From positions 1 through 64,000 of IMG/VR virus record IMGVR_UViG_3300019888_000003: DNA of 64,000 nucleotides, one strand, 5' to 3'. How positions within the stretch are numbered: the first letter of the stretch is position 1; each line of letters starts with the position of its first letter. Source of the stretch: a virus. The notes beneath the pieces were generated by a model. The model saw only the letters and a list, made by a program, of their open reading frames with translations, was not told the origin of the DNA and did no database searches. Of the stretch, positions 53,957 through 62,276 are shown one piece after another. Position numbers and translations under genes: made by a program.

Positions 53957-54038
53957 GGTAACATTTTTTATATTTGGATGTATATAGTAGGTAGAGAGGC
54001 TCACACGGAGCCACAGGCGCAGCCCACGGAGGCCCATC
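53957..54038 (+). promoter_or_regulatory. early promoter-leader module, copy E
   Basis: GGTAACA (53957-53963), a 17-base T-rich spacer, TATATAGT (53981-53988), hairpin GGCTC-ACACG-GAGCC (53998-54012), then GCCCACGGAGG before ATG 54039. This copy retains every element of the cassette. Confidence 0.75.
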
Positions 54039-55307
54039 ATGTCGGAGATTCCCGCCCAGTTCCTAGCCACACCAGCAGAAGTCGAAGACACCAGCTTCCT
54101 GGTGCACGCCCACAAACTGGCCATCTTCGTAGAGAAGATCGACAAGGCCAACCGGCGCTTGGAGCGCAACGGCCTCGACGGTCGTTTCGCCGCCGTTCAG
54201 GTTGGGGAGAAGACGGCCACGCGCGGCAACGGCATCGTGGATCACTGGTACCGCTTCGAGCTGGAGCGCCCGGAGTTCAACGCCATTGCGGACTGGAAGT
54301 TCGTTGCTACAGTGAAGTTCGAGGAGGGTGGCACGCTGCTCCAGGTCATTCCCGGCGAGACGTTGCACGGCGCGGTGGATCGCGAGGCACTCGATTCGCA
54401 CTGGTGCGATCACTGCCACACCGCTCGCAACCGCAATCGTAGCTACCTGGTTCGCAATACCGAGACCGGAGAGATCAAGCAGATCGGGAGCACGTGCCTG
54501 GAGCTGTTCTTCGGGGTGGAGATCAAGGGCCTCTGGGCGCTGGAATGGACGATGGAGGACTTTTCCGAGGGCGATGACGAGAGCTGGGGTAGCGACAGCT
54601 TCTATCGAGTGCCGTTCACCTACAACGTGCGGTTCGTTCTCGCGCTCGCTCACGTCTTGACCAACGGCGGACAGGGATTCATCAGCCGGGGTGTGGCACG
54701 CGACGATGAGCGCAAGACGGCCACTGCTGACGAGGTACTTCACAACATCCATTTCCGTCCGCGCTCCTGGCGTGACGCCGACGAGGCTGCTCGGGTTGAG
54801 AAGAACATGGCTGCTGCCGCCGCACTGGTCGACACGGACGTCGTAGACTCCGTCCTGGCGGCGGCGGGGACGTTGTCGGAAGGCGATTACAAGGACAACA
54901 TGACGGTCGCGGTGCGTAGCGAAAGCATCACCGGAGCGGCACTGGGTGTCCTGGTCAGCCTGATCACGGTGTGGCACCGCAACAACGAGAAGGCAGCCAA
55001 CGCCGAGCGGGAGGCCAAGGCCACCGACAAGCTCAACGAGTTCGTCGGGGCGAAGAAGGAGCGCCTGCGCGATCTCGCGCTCGTCGTTACTCGGGTGCAT
55101 AGCTGGGAAGGCGACTTCGGGACCACGACGCTGCTGGCCATGGAGGATGCTCAGGGCCGCTCGTTCAAATGGTTCGCATCCAAGTGGCTCCCGATCGAGG
55201 CGGGCGACACACTGAAGCTGACCGGAACAGTCAAGGAGCACTCGGTCTACCAGGGCCGCAAGGAGACAGTTCTCACGCGCTGCACGCTGAACGTAGCTAC
55301 AGCCTGA
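54039..55307 (+). CDS. zinc-finger/OB-fold nucleic-acid-binding protein (422 aa)
   Basis: A 422-residue protein. A zinc-finger-like region around residues 122-150 contains HWCDHCHTARNRNRSYLV and GSTCLELFFG, a pattern seen in actinophage proteins thought to bind single-stranded DNA. The C-terminal part (ALVVTRVHSWEG, LLAMEDAQGRSFKWFA, KLTGTVKEHSVYQGRKET) looks like an OB-fold. It is the only gene behind module E, so it is probably expressed strongly and early. A role in phage DNA replication or recombination is inferred. Confidence 0.72.
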   Translation: MSEIPAQFLATPAEVEDTSFLVHAHKLAIFVEKIDKANRRLERNGLDGRFAAVQVGEKTATRGNGIVDHWYRFELERPEFNAIADWKFVATVKFEEGGTLLQVIPGETLHGAVDREALDSHWCDHCHTARNRNRSYLVRNTETGEIKQIGSTCLELFFGVEIKGLWALEWTMEDFSEGDDESWGSDSFYRVPFTYNVRFVLALAHVLTNGGQGFISRGVARDDERKTATADEVLHNIHFRPRSWRDADEAARVEKNMAAAAALVDTDVVDSVLAAAGTLSEGDYKDNMTVAVRSESITGAALGVLVSLITVWHRNNEKAANAEREAKATDKLNEFVGAKKERLRDLALVVTRVHSWEGDFGTTTLLAMEDAQGRSFKWFASKWLPIEAGDTLKLTGTVKEHSVYQGRKETVLTRCTLNVATA

Positions 55308-55355
55308 TTCTCGCCCCAGGTGCCGGAGCACGGCGTTACCCTAAGACAGACGAAA

Positions 55356-55375
55356 CGCCCCGCTGATACGGGGCG
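55356..55375 (+). terminator. 7-bp hairpin terminator
   Basis: CGCCCCG and CGGGGCG pair around a CTGATA loop, about 50 bases after the OB-fold gene. No U-run, but the stem is GC-perfect and stands between two transcription units. Confidence 0.55.
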
Positions 55376-55456
55376 CTCGCCAATGCGTTAGTAGTTTGCC
55401 GAACCTCTACGCGCCTCTGATCTTATCAGCGGTCGGAGTGCGAGGAAGTAATAATC

Positions 55457-56284
55457 GTGATCACTCCGATCTGCCGAGTGGTGGGATCTACCGCCGCTTG
55501 TGTCTTCAACGAACTCCAGTCGTATGCATCGCTACCTGACGGTGCCAGGCCCTCTATCGGGAGGGTGGCAACAGCGCTCGGGTGTTCTCGTTCCACGGTG
55601 CAGCGTTCGATACGCCGCCTAGTGGATGCTGGCTACTTGACGGTTGAGAATCGCTACGCCACAGAGATGGGTCAACTCCCCTCTCGCTACGGGTTCCCCA
55701 GCTCAGACCCCCAGGTCATCACTGCTACCCCCGTAGCGCATCTATGCCCTACCCCCGTAGCAGAAATGCGCTACGAAACAACTACAACTACTAGTAATAA
55801 TAATTCTTTAGGTATTGTGGCGAAGCCGAAAATGACGACGAAGCGTGAGCTAGGGGAGAGAACAGGAACGAAGACGGGGATGGCAGTGCTTGGGCGAGAG
55901 AAGAAATTCGGTCCTGGACACTCTGACCCTGAGAAAAGAGCGAAGGCTGACCGCATCGTCGCTGTGTTCAAGAGACACCGGGAGAGTAAGAACTGCACGA
56001 TGCCTGGCACGCTGATCGGGTGGAGAAAGACCGCGTTAATTTTTCTCCAGGAGGGAAGGGGCTGCGACGAGGTGCTTCGGGTGCTGAAATACATACTCGC
56101 AGACGAGTTCTGGGAGCCTCAGATAAAAGATTTGTTTCACTTGCATGATCGTTACGACCAGTTTCGGCTGATGGCGGAGCGGGATCTCGGTACACCTGTG
56201 CATCGTGCTGGTTCGGCAGACGCTGACGTTCAGATACCTGATGGACACGACGTGATGGCGAGGATGCGCTCGGCGGCGAGCTGA
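55457..56284 (+). CDS. winged helix-turn-helix protein, possible replication initiator
   Basis: A 275-residue protein. Residues about 10-65 form a helix-turn-helix of the HTH_36/DnaD-associated type (SIGRVATALGCSRSTVQRSIRRLVDAGYL). Residues 105-125 are a Thr/Asn linker encoded by unusually AT-rich DNA (near 55785-55810). The C-terminal 120 residues are helical and resemble the region after the winged helix in phage replication proteins. It could load a helicase or act as a regulator. Confidence 0.65.
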   Translation: MITPICRVVGSTAACVFNELQSYASLPDGARPSIGRVATALGCSRSTVQRSIRRLVDAGYLTVENRYATEMGQLPSRYGFPSSDPQVITATPVAHLCPTPVAEMRYETTTTTSNNNSLGIVAKPKMTTKRELGERTGTKTGMAVLGREKKFGPGHSDPEKRAKADRIVAVFKRHRESKNCTMPGTLIGWRKTALIFLQEGRGCDEVLRVLKYILADEFWEPQIKDLFHLHDRYDQFRLMAERDLGTPVHRAGSADADVQIPDGHDVMARMRSAAS

Positions 56285-56372
56285 GAATAAAAAATCTCCT
56301 TCGGAATTCTGTCTTGGCCTCTGCCTGCGCAAACGAGGTTCTGGGTTATACCCCTACGAGTAGGCTAGGGAG

Positions 56373-57290
56373 TTGGACGACAGCAAGAAGGTGAACGTGA
56401 GCATTAAATCCACAGCTGTGAAAATAATTCTCATCACCGCCGCGCTGACCGCACTGAACCGATACCGACGAAAGATGGTGACAGACATGGGTGTTGTAGC
56501 CGATGCTCTCAACGCTGCCAATGCGCAGCTGGTCAAGATCAAGGGAGAGTTCATCGCCAAGATCGACGACCTCGAAGCTCAGCTTTCTGCCAAGGTCTCC
56601 CTTGATGCTTCGGACACGCAGGCGTTGGCCGACCTCAAGACCGGCCTCGACGACCTGGACAACGTCATCCCCGACGCCGTCACGGTCCCGCTTCCCGATC
56701 CGGCCACTCCGCCGACCGACCCGGTCACCGACCCGGCAGTCATCGACCCGGCTGCTCCCATCGACACGTCCGGTGGCACCGTCGTGACCACCGACCCGGT
56801 CACAGTGGTAGTCGATCCCACGACTGCTCCGGTAGAGGCGAGCACGCTGCCCGCCGACACCACGGTGGTCGAAGTTCCTGCCGACGTCGAGACTCCGGTC
56901 GTGGTTCCGGTGGACGCCACTCCGGTTGCGGCGGGCGAGGTTGCTCCCGACGCCACTGTCGTTCCGGTGGTCGTTGCTCCGGTGGAGGTCACCCCGACCG
57001 ACACCACAGCGGCTCCCGTAGCTGCGGGCGATCTTCCGGCTGACACCAACGTGGTCGAGGTTCCGGCACCGAGCGATCCTGCTGCTCCGGTGGAGGTTCC
57101 CGCCGACGCGGTGCCGGTGACGGCAGGCACACTGGACGCCTCCGCCACAGTCATCCCCGTCGACGTGGCAGTGGCAGCGGATGCCAGTGTCGCCGCAGAC
57201 GGTGCGCCGCTCACTCCCGCAGAAGCCATCGCGGCGGGTGTGCCGATTCCGGACCCCAACCAGTCGGTACCGCCTTCGGCAACCGGCTAG
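56373..57290 (+). CDS. Pro/Val/Thr-rich protein with coiled-coil N-terminus
   Basis: A protein of up to 305 residues. The first 35 may include a membrane-like helix (STAVKIILITAALTAL). Residues 40-100 are a coiled coil (LNAANAQLVKIKGEF) and the rest is a long Pro/Val/Thr/Ala stretch with repeats such as LPADT(T/N)VVEVPA. Start choice is uncertain: TTG 56373 abuts AGGGAG, while ATG 56475 (after CGAAAG) would drop the hydrophobic part and give 271 residues. Similar proteins in actinophages are thought to be head decoration or surface proteins, but proof is lacking. Confidence 0.65.
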   Translation: MDDSKKVNVSIKSTAVKIILITAALTALNRYRRKMVTDMGVVADALNAANAQLVKIKGEFIAKIDDLEAQLSAKVSLDASDTQALADLKTGLDDLDNVIPDAVTVPLPDPATPPTDPVTDPAVIDPAAPIDTSGGTVVTTDPVTVVVDPTTAPVEASTLPADTTVVEVPADVETPVVVPVDATPVAAGEVAPDATVVPVVVAPVEVTPTDTTAAPVAAGDLPADTNVVEVPAPSDPAAPVEVPADAVPVTAGTLDASATVIPVDVAVAADASVAADGAPLTPAEAIAAGVPIPDPNQSVPPSATG

Positions 57291-57298
57291 GAAAACCA

Positions 57299-57375
57299 CC
57301 CCGGCTCTTCGGGCAACGCCGGGGCCACCGACAGGACAGTCATCCTCTTTCGCCTTCGCGGAATGGCTGTCCTGT
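57299..57375 (+). terminator. two adjacent hairpins
   Basis: CCCCGGC/GCCGGGG (57299-57305 and 57318-57324) is followed by a longer hairpin, ACAGGACAG-t-CAT pairing with ATG-g-CTGTCCTGT (57331-57343 and 57363-57375). They follow the stop of the Pro/Val-rich gene and precede the late motif at 57395, so they probably end one transcript. Confidence 0.55.
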
Positions 57376-57394
57376 TGTTGTGTGAGCGGGTCGG

Positions 57395-57408
57395 CATAAG
57401 AGGTAGAT
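57395..57408 (+). promoter_or_regulatory. CATAAGAGGTAGAT late motif
   Basis: Third CATAAnAnGTAGAT copy, right after the double hairpin and 13 bases before ATG 57422. Confidence 0.5.
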
Positions 57409-57421
57409 GAGAGGAGGTCCG

Positions 57422-57583
57422 ATGGCCACACAGCCGATAGCGCCGCACATCATCGCGATCACCGAGGACGACGGTCGTCTTGACGAGCGCTGGATTCCCG
57501 AGCGTTTGGCCGCCGAGAACCTGGAGTCCGACGTCGATCTCGTCCTGCTCTTCGAAAACGGCATCGCGGGCAAGGTGGAGTAG
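57422..57583 (+). CDS. 53-aa acidic protein
   Basis: ATG 57422 after GAGAGGAGG gives 53 residues (MATQPIAPHIIAITEDDGRL and onward). Compact acidic alpha/beta protein, first gene after the late motif. The next gene begins at the base after its stop. Unknown function, probably minor tail by position. Confidence 0.65.
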   Translation: MATQPIAPHIIAITEDDGRLDERWIPERLAAENLESDVDLVLLFENGIAGKVE

Positions 57584-57724
57584 GTGGGTGGCAAGATCGC
57601 ACTGGCACAGGATGTGGACGGTCGTCTCCTGGAAGATCAGATGCCGACATACCTGACCGATTTTCTCGACCCCGTCGTGAACCTGGTCGACTACTTCGAT
57701 GAAAATCTGGGAGTAATACCATGA
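57584..57724 (+). CDS. 46-aa acidic protein
   Basis: GTG 57584 immediately follows the previous TAG, and the stop TGA 57722-57724 overlaps the ATG of the next gene. It encodes 46 residues rich in Asp and Leu. Tight packing supports translation. Confidence 0.55.
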   Translation: MGGKIALAQDVDGRLLEDQMPTYLTDFLDPVVNLVDYFDENLGVIP

Positions 57725-58398
57725 CTCTGGTCGATCAGGTCAAGTCGCTCATCGTCCGCGATACGACCGAATTCAAGTTGGTCTACGCCAAGATCGGGTC
57801 GCTCGGGTCGTTGACCACCAGCGACAAGACGAACCTGGTGGCGGCGATCAACGAGGTCGTGGCTGCCGTCGTGGGCGGTGGCGGTGCCAGCATCAACGAC
57901 ACCACGCCCAGCACCTCGTCGGTCTACAGCTCCAGCAAGACCGAAGCCATCCTGGCGACGGGGCTGGCGCTCAAGCCGGTCATCAACGACTCGACCGCGA
58001 CATCGACGGATGTTTATTCCAGCTCCAAGGTCGTCGCGGTCACCGCCGCAGCGGTGGCCAACAGGCCGATCATCAACGACGTCACCGCAAGCGGTACGGC
58101 GGTCTACTCCAGTACCCACGTCGATGCGCAGATCGCCACGGCGGTCGCCAACCTGGTCAACGGCGCTCCGGGATTGATGGACACTCTCGGTGAAATTGCT
58201 ACCGCACTGGGCAACGACGAAAGCTCCATCACGACCATCACCACAGGACTGACGTTCCGGCTGCGGTTCGATGCCGCGCAGACGTTGTCAGGGCCACAGA
58301 AGACGCAAGGATTGACCAACCTCGGGGCAGTGCCGACGACGGACATCGGTGATGTGACGTTCGATTTCGTGGCCTACTTCGAGGCCAACCTAGTCTGA
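57721..58398 (+). CDS. minor tail/fibre protein (225 aa)
   Basis: A 225-residue protein opening MTLVDQVKSLIVRDTTEFK, almost the same as the next gene (MSLTDQIKALVVRETTEFK), so both share an anchoring N-terminus. The middle has three IND(T/S)T-VYSS(S/T) repeats (ASINDTTPSTSSVYSSSK, VINDSTATSTDVYSSSK, IINDVTASGTAVYSS). A GAPGLMDTLGEIATALGND segment typical of phage fibres follows. Confidence 0.78.
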   Translation: MTLVDQVKSLIVRDTTEFKLVYAKIGSLGSLTTSDKTNLVAAINEVVAAVVGGGGASINDTTPSTSSVYSSSKTEAILATGLALKPVINDSTATSTDVYSSSKVVAVTAAAVANRPIINDVTASGTAVYSSTHVDAQIATAVANLVNGAPGLMDTLGEIATALGNDESSITTITTGLTFRLRFDAAQTLSGPQKTQGLTNLGAVPTTDIGDVTFDFVAYFEANLV

Positions 58399-58420
58399 GG
58401 AATCGGGAGGTAGACAGCCC

Positions 58421-60541
58421 ATGTCTCTGACCGATCAGATCAAGGCGCTCGTTGTTCGGGAGACCACTGAGTTCAAGTCTGTCCGCACAGCTCTGACCGG
58501 TAAGTCCGCTGTGGGTCACAACCATCCCTCCACCGACATCAACGACTCCACTGCGGTGGGTCGTTCGCTCGTGGTGGCTTCCACTCCGCTGGCCGCCCGT
58601 ACCGCTATCGGGGCGGGGACGTCCTCTCTCGTCATCGGCACGGCAGCTGGTACGGCCAAGGACGGTGCCTATGCTCCGGCGTCGACCGATATCTCGGACA
58701 GCACTGCCATAGGGCGTGCGCTTGTCGTGGCTGTGGACGCGACCACGGCACGATCTGCCATCGGTGCGGGCACTTCTTCACTGGTGCTCGGATCGTCGGG
58801 TACAACGGCGGCAGCGGGCGACCATGTGCACGCCTACAGTTCGCTGACTTCCATTCCTTCCACGTTCGCTCCGATCATCGGCTCCGGTGCTGCGCAGGCC
58901 GTGGCGGGTAACGATGCTCGACTGACGGACGCCCGGACTCCGCTCACGCACGTGCACGCGCAGAGCGACATCACCGGCCTGGCGGCGTCTTTGGCGGCCA
59001 AGGCGGACCTCGTCGGCGGACTTGTTCCGACGAGCCAGATGCCTCCGCTTGCACTCACCACGGCAGTGCCGGTGGCGTCCCAGGCGGCGATGTTGGCGTT
59101 GACGACCGGACAGGTGCAGCCAGGCGATCTGGCCATTCGCAGCGACGGTGCGGGCACCTTCATCTTGATGGCAGCAGACCCCTCGGTGTTGGGGAACTGG
59201 ACGCTGTTGAATACGCCCACCAACGTTGTCACGAGTGTCAACGCCATGACCGGAGCGGTCGTGCTCGGGAAGGCGGATGTCGGTCTGGGGAACGCGGACA
59301 ACACGTCCGACATCACCAAGAACGCCGCCGTGGCCACGCTCACCAACAAGACTCTGACCAGCCCGGTCATCAACACCCCGACTGGCATCGTCAAGGGTGA
59401 CGTCGGCCTCGGCAACACCGACAACACCTCCGACACCACCAAGAACGCGGCAGCCGTAGCTCTGACGAACAAAGACCTCACCAGCGGTACGAACACCTTC
59501 CCGACCCTGAATCAGAGCACGACCGGAAATGCTGCCACGGCCACGAAGCTGACAACGGCACGCAACATCAACGGGGTTGCTTTCGATGGCACTGGCAACA
59601 TCACGGTGGCCGATTCGACCAAGGAACCCACGATCACGGTGGGATCGGGGACGCAGTACTGGCGCGGAGACAAGGTCTGGTCGACGCTCAACGCCGCCTC
59701 GGTCGGTCTCGGGAACGTCGACAACACATCGGATGTGACGAAGAATGCCGCTGCTGTCACGCTGACGAACAAGACGCTGACCAGTCCGGTTGTCAACACG
59801 CCGACAGGCATCGTTAAAGGTGACGTCGGTCTCGGGAACGTTGACAACACGAGCGATGTGAACAAGCCGGTCTCCACGGCACAAGCTGCTGCTGATGCGA
59901 CCAAGGAGCCGTCGATCGCGGTCGGTACCACCGGGCAGTACTGGCGTGGTGACAAGTCGTGGCAGACGTTGCCTGCTGGTGGTGGGGACGCGCTGACGAC
60001 CAACCCGCTGTCACAGTTTGCAGCGACCACGTCGTTACAACTGAAAGGCGTCCTATCGGATGAGACTGGTTCCGGCGCACTGGTTTTCGGCACATCCCCC
60101 GCTCTTGTTACGCCGACCGGAATCGTCAAAGGCGATGTAGGACTCGGCAATGTCGACAACACAAGCGATGCGACGAAGCAGACCGCCAACGACGCTCGCT
60201 ACGTCCCTCTCGACCCCAGGGTGAACACGGTGGCATCCTCTGCTACCCCCGCGATCAACACGGATACGACCGATCTCTTCACGATTACCGCTCTCGCTGC
60301 GGCTATCACGTCGATGACCACCAACTTGACCGGAACTCCGGTCAACGGTCAGAAGTTGATGATTCGTATCAAGGACAACGCCACCGCTCGTGCTATCACG
60401 TGGGGCGCTAGCTTCGTCGCCTCCGGCGCGTCTGCGCTTCCGACGACGACGACCATCAGCAAGACGCACACGGTCAGCTTCATCTACGATTCAGTCGCGG
60501 TAAAATGGGTCTGCATGGCTGCTGATTTGGTGGGTTACTGA
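58421..60541 (+). CDS. tail fibre protein with VGLGNVDNTSD repeats (706 aa)
   Basis: A 706-residue fibre. It shares its N-terminal 25 residues with the previous protein. Residues about 190-290 are another copy of the module seen twice in the giant fibre at 13443 (KADLVGGLVPTSQMPPLAL to KADVGLGN). The second half holds five VGLGNxDNTSD repeats alternating with LTNKTLTSPV and NTPTGIVKGD, and two QYWRGDKxW repeats. The C-terminal 120 residues form a beta domain. Long repeat fibres of this kind trimerise and bind receptors. Confidence 0.82.
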   Translation: MSLTDQIKALVVRETTEFKSVRTALTGKSAVGHNHPSTDINDSTAVGRSLVVASTPLAARTAIGAGTSSLVIGTAAGTAKDGAYAPASTDISDSTAIGRALVVAVDATTARSAIGAGTSSLVLGSSGTTAAAGDHVHAYSSLTSIPSTFAPIIGSGAAQAVAGNDARLTDARTPLTHVHAQSDITGLAASLAAKADLVGGLVPTSQMPPLALTTAVPVASQAAMLALTTGQVQPGDLAIRSDGAGTFILMAADPSVLGNWTLLNTPTNVVTSVNAMTGAVVLGKADVGLGNADNTSDITKNAAVATLTNKTLTSPVINTPTGIVKGDVGLGNTDNTSDTTKNAAAVALTNKDLTSGTNTFPTLNQSTTGNAATATKLTTARNINGVAFDGTGNITVADSTKEPTITVGSGTQYWRGDKVWSTLNAASVGLGNVDNTSDVTKNAAAVTLTNKTLTSPVVNTPTGIVKGDVGLGNVDNTSDVNKPVSTAQAAADATKEPSIAVGTTGQYWRGDKSWQTLPAGGGDALTTNPLSQFAATTSLQLKGVLSDETGSGALVFGTSPALVTPTGIVKGDVGLGNVDNTSDATKQTANDARYVPLDPRVNTVASSATPAINTDTTDLFTITALAAAITSMTTNLTGTPVNGQKLMIRIKDNATARAITWGASFVASGASALPTTTTISKTHTVSFIYDSVAVKWVCMAADLVGY
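59278..60180 (+). repeat. VGLGNxDNTSD coding repeats
   Basis: Five copies of a short coding repeat (GLGNADNTSD, GLGNTDNTSD and GLGNVDNTSD three times) are spread over about 900 bases of the fibre gene, with longer flanking units NTPTGIVKGDVGLGN repeated. Such units can recombine and change fibre length. Confidence 0.75.
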
Positions 60542-61167
60542 TGTATCGCGAGGACTGGAACATCGCCAACGTTGCCAACCTGGGACCGAACTTCAGGATG
60601 GACGTCAATACCGCGCGCATCTTTTCCACTGTGGCGCTGGGTCCGACCGGATTGAACTCCGGCGGGTGGAGTACGTATCAGGGCGGCTCGATCAGCGGCA
60701 AGATGAACTCCAACGACATGATCGTCAGCTGTCAGCTGATCACGCCACCGGACGGCACACTGGGGATAACGCAGTCGGAATTCATGTGCCTACGAAAACC
60801 CGATACGTGGTCGACTACCGGCACGGCGGGTACGTTCTTCATGTTCGGTCAGTCCAGCAACGGCGCGTGGTACATATATTCCTCTGTTCAGGCGACCGCG
60901 ACTGTCCGTGCCCAAGGCACAGCATCAGGGTTTGCGACGGGTGACATTATTTCCTTCGGTGCCTTTGGGACTGTGTACGCCGCGTACCAGAACGGTGTGC
61001 TGATCCCTGGCGCGACGTTTACGGATACCGGTAACGCAATCGCGAGCGTTGGGCCGACCAAGCGGCGCTGGGGGCTACTCACTCAGGTCGCCAACAGCAA
61101 CATCCAGGGGTTGTCTCCTGACTGGTGTTCTTCGACGGAGCCCAACCAGTTCTTCATGGCAGCGTGA
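60541..61167 (+). CDS. minor tail/receptor-binding protein (208 aa)
   Basis: A 208-residue beta-rich protein with Gly/Ser/Thr/aromatic composition, beginning MYREDWNIANVANLGPNF. Its TGATG junction with the fibre gene suggests it caps or assists that fibre. The compact single-domain character suits a carbohydrate-binding head domain. No specific family recognised. Confidence 0.72.
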   Translation: MYREDWNIANVANLGPNFRMDVNTARIFSTVALGPTGLNSGGWSTYQGGSISGKMNSNDMIVSCQLITPPDGTLGITQSEFMCLRKPDTWSTTGTAGTFFMFGQSSNGAWYIYSSVQATATVRAQGTASGFATGDIISFGAFGTVYAAYQNGVLIPGATFTDTGNAIASVGPTKRRWGLLTQVANSNIQGLSPDWCSSTEPNQFFMAA

Positions 61168-61228
61168 TATCTCTGGCGATAACGGTAGCGTGAGCAGCAC
61201 GAACGTTCATCGGCCAAGGAGAGGTCCA

Positions 61229-61771
61229 ATGCCACGTGCAGCAGCGATAAAAAATCCCACCACGCTCAAGGAGATGGAGAAGTACGAAGGCACGCTCTAC
61301 GTCCGCAACAACACCCCGCACGCGGTGAGTTGCAACACCAAGGACCAGCAGTTTCTTCTGGAACCCAGTGGGCACGACGGCAGTATCCAGGTGATGCCCA
61401 AGGGATGTCTGACGCAGTCGGGATTCGTGAAGATTTGGAAGCGAGGAGACCTCACCATCTCACCGGATCTGGAGGACGAAGCCTCGGAGGCATCCGAGCG
61501 GGTGGCATTGGCGGAGAAAAAGCGCCTCGATGCCATCTCGGCGATGACCGAGGAGAACGCCTCGAACAAGGACTTGGTGGAGGCCAAGTGTTTGATCAGT
61601 GGTGAGCTGGTCTTTCAGTCTCAGCAGGATGTGAACGACCTAGTGCCACCCCTCGCGGAACGGTATAAGAATCGAGCGTACGAGTTCGTCCCGACGCAGG
61701 TGCAGCAGCCGGACGGGACGGTCAGAACAACGTTCAACCGCACCCAGATCAGTACGGACACGATTACATAG
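61229..61771 (+). CDS. TLYVRN-domain protein (180 aa)
   Basis: A 180-residue protein whose residues 20-80 (GTLYVRNNTPHAVSC, then FVKIWKRGDLTIS) match the protein at 50168 by eye. The rest is an acidic helical stretch and a C-terminal part with RAYEFVPTQVQQPDG. ATG 61229 follows AAGGAGAGG. Related proteins are found among minor tail or structural genes. Function unknown. Confidence 0.75.
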   Translation: MPRAAAIKNPTTLKEMEKYEGTLYVRNNTPHAVSCNTKDQQFLLEPSGHDGSIQVMPKGCLTQSGFVKIWKRGDLTISPDLEDEASEASERVALAEKKRLDAISAMTEENASNKDLVEAKCLISGELVFQSQQDVNDLVPPLAERYKNRAYEFVPTQVQQPDGTVRTTFNRTQISTDTIT

Positions 61772-61782
61772 GGAGGCCAATC

Positions 61783-62211
61783 ATGGCTGACGAGACTACC
61801 AAGTTGCCTGATTCGGTTTCGGACCCGGCAGAGGCACCTCTCAGTGATGCCGATGTCGTAGCCAAGCTCCCCTTCGGAGATTCTCGCCCGGCCAGTGATC
61901 CTCCGCCCTTCGCTGAGGAGCACAACGACTCCGTCCGGAATCTGAACGACGGTGCTGCGGCGAATGCCATGCGAGCGGAGGCCGATCCCGACATCGACAC
62001 CGACGCCGTTCACCGGATGGCGTACCAGGTCGGGCAGTTCGACACGTCGACGGGAGAGAGCGTGTTGGCCTCTCTCGCCTTCCCGCCGCCCGCAGCAGTG
62101 GCATCGGAAAAGGCGGTACTGGATGCCAATGCGGCGCGAGCTGTCGTGGACCCGAAGTCTCCGGTCGTACGTGAGGACGGCGCTCCCGCTGACTTCGACA
62201 CCAGGAAGTGA
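61783..62211 (+). CDS. hypothetical acidic protein (142 aa)
   Basis: A 142-residue Ala/Asp/Pro-rich protein with little predicted order, apart from a helix around RMAYQVGQF. It may be a structural linker or assembly factor. It is placed between tail genes. Confidence 0.7.
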   Translation: MADETTKLPDSVSDPAEAPLSDADVVAKLPFGDSRPASDPPPFAEEHNDSVRNLNDGAAANAMRAEADPDIDTDAVHRMAYQVGQFDTSTGESVLASLAFPPPAAVASEKAVLDANAARAVVDPKSPVVREDGAPADFDTRK

Positions 62212-62276
62212 TTCGGTCGTGACGAGGGCCGCTGCGGTGGCTCTCGTTGCGCGGCTTCCATCGACGGAGGAGAACA

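Noticed and set aside
54063-55331. 422-codon minus-strand frame
   Set aside because: Shadow of the zinc/OB-fold gene, which has promoter, hairpin and ribosome site on the plus strand.
56579-57259. 226-codon Ser/Thr/Gly-rich minus-strand frame
   Set aside because: Exact antisense of the Pro/Val-rich coding region, whose composition creates the open frame.
59278-60180. CRISPR-like repeat array
   Set aside because: The repeats are in-frame protein-coding units of unequal spacing within a fibre gene.
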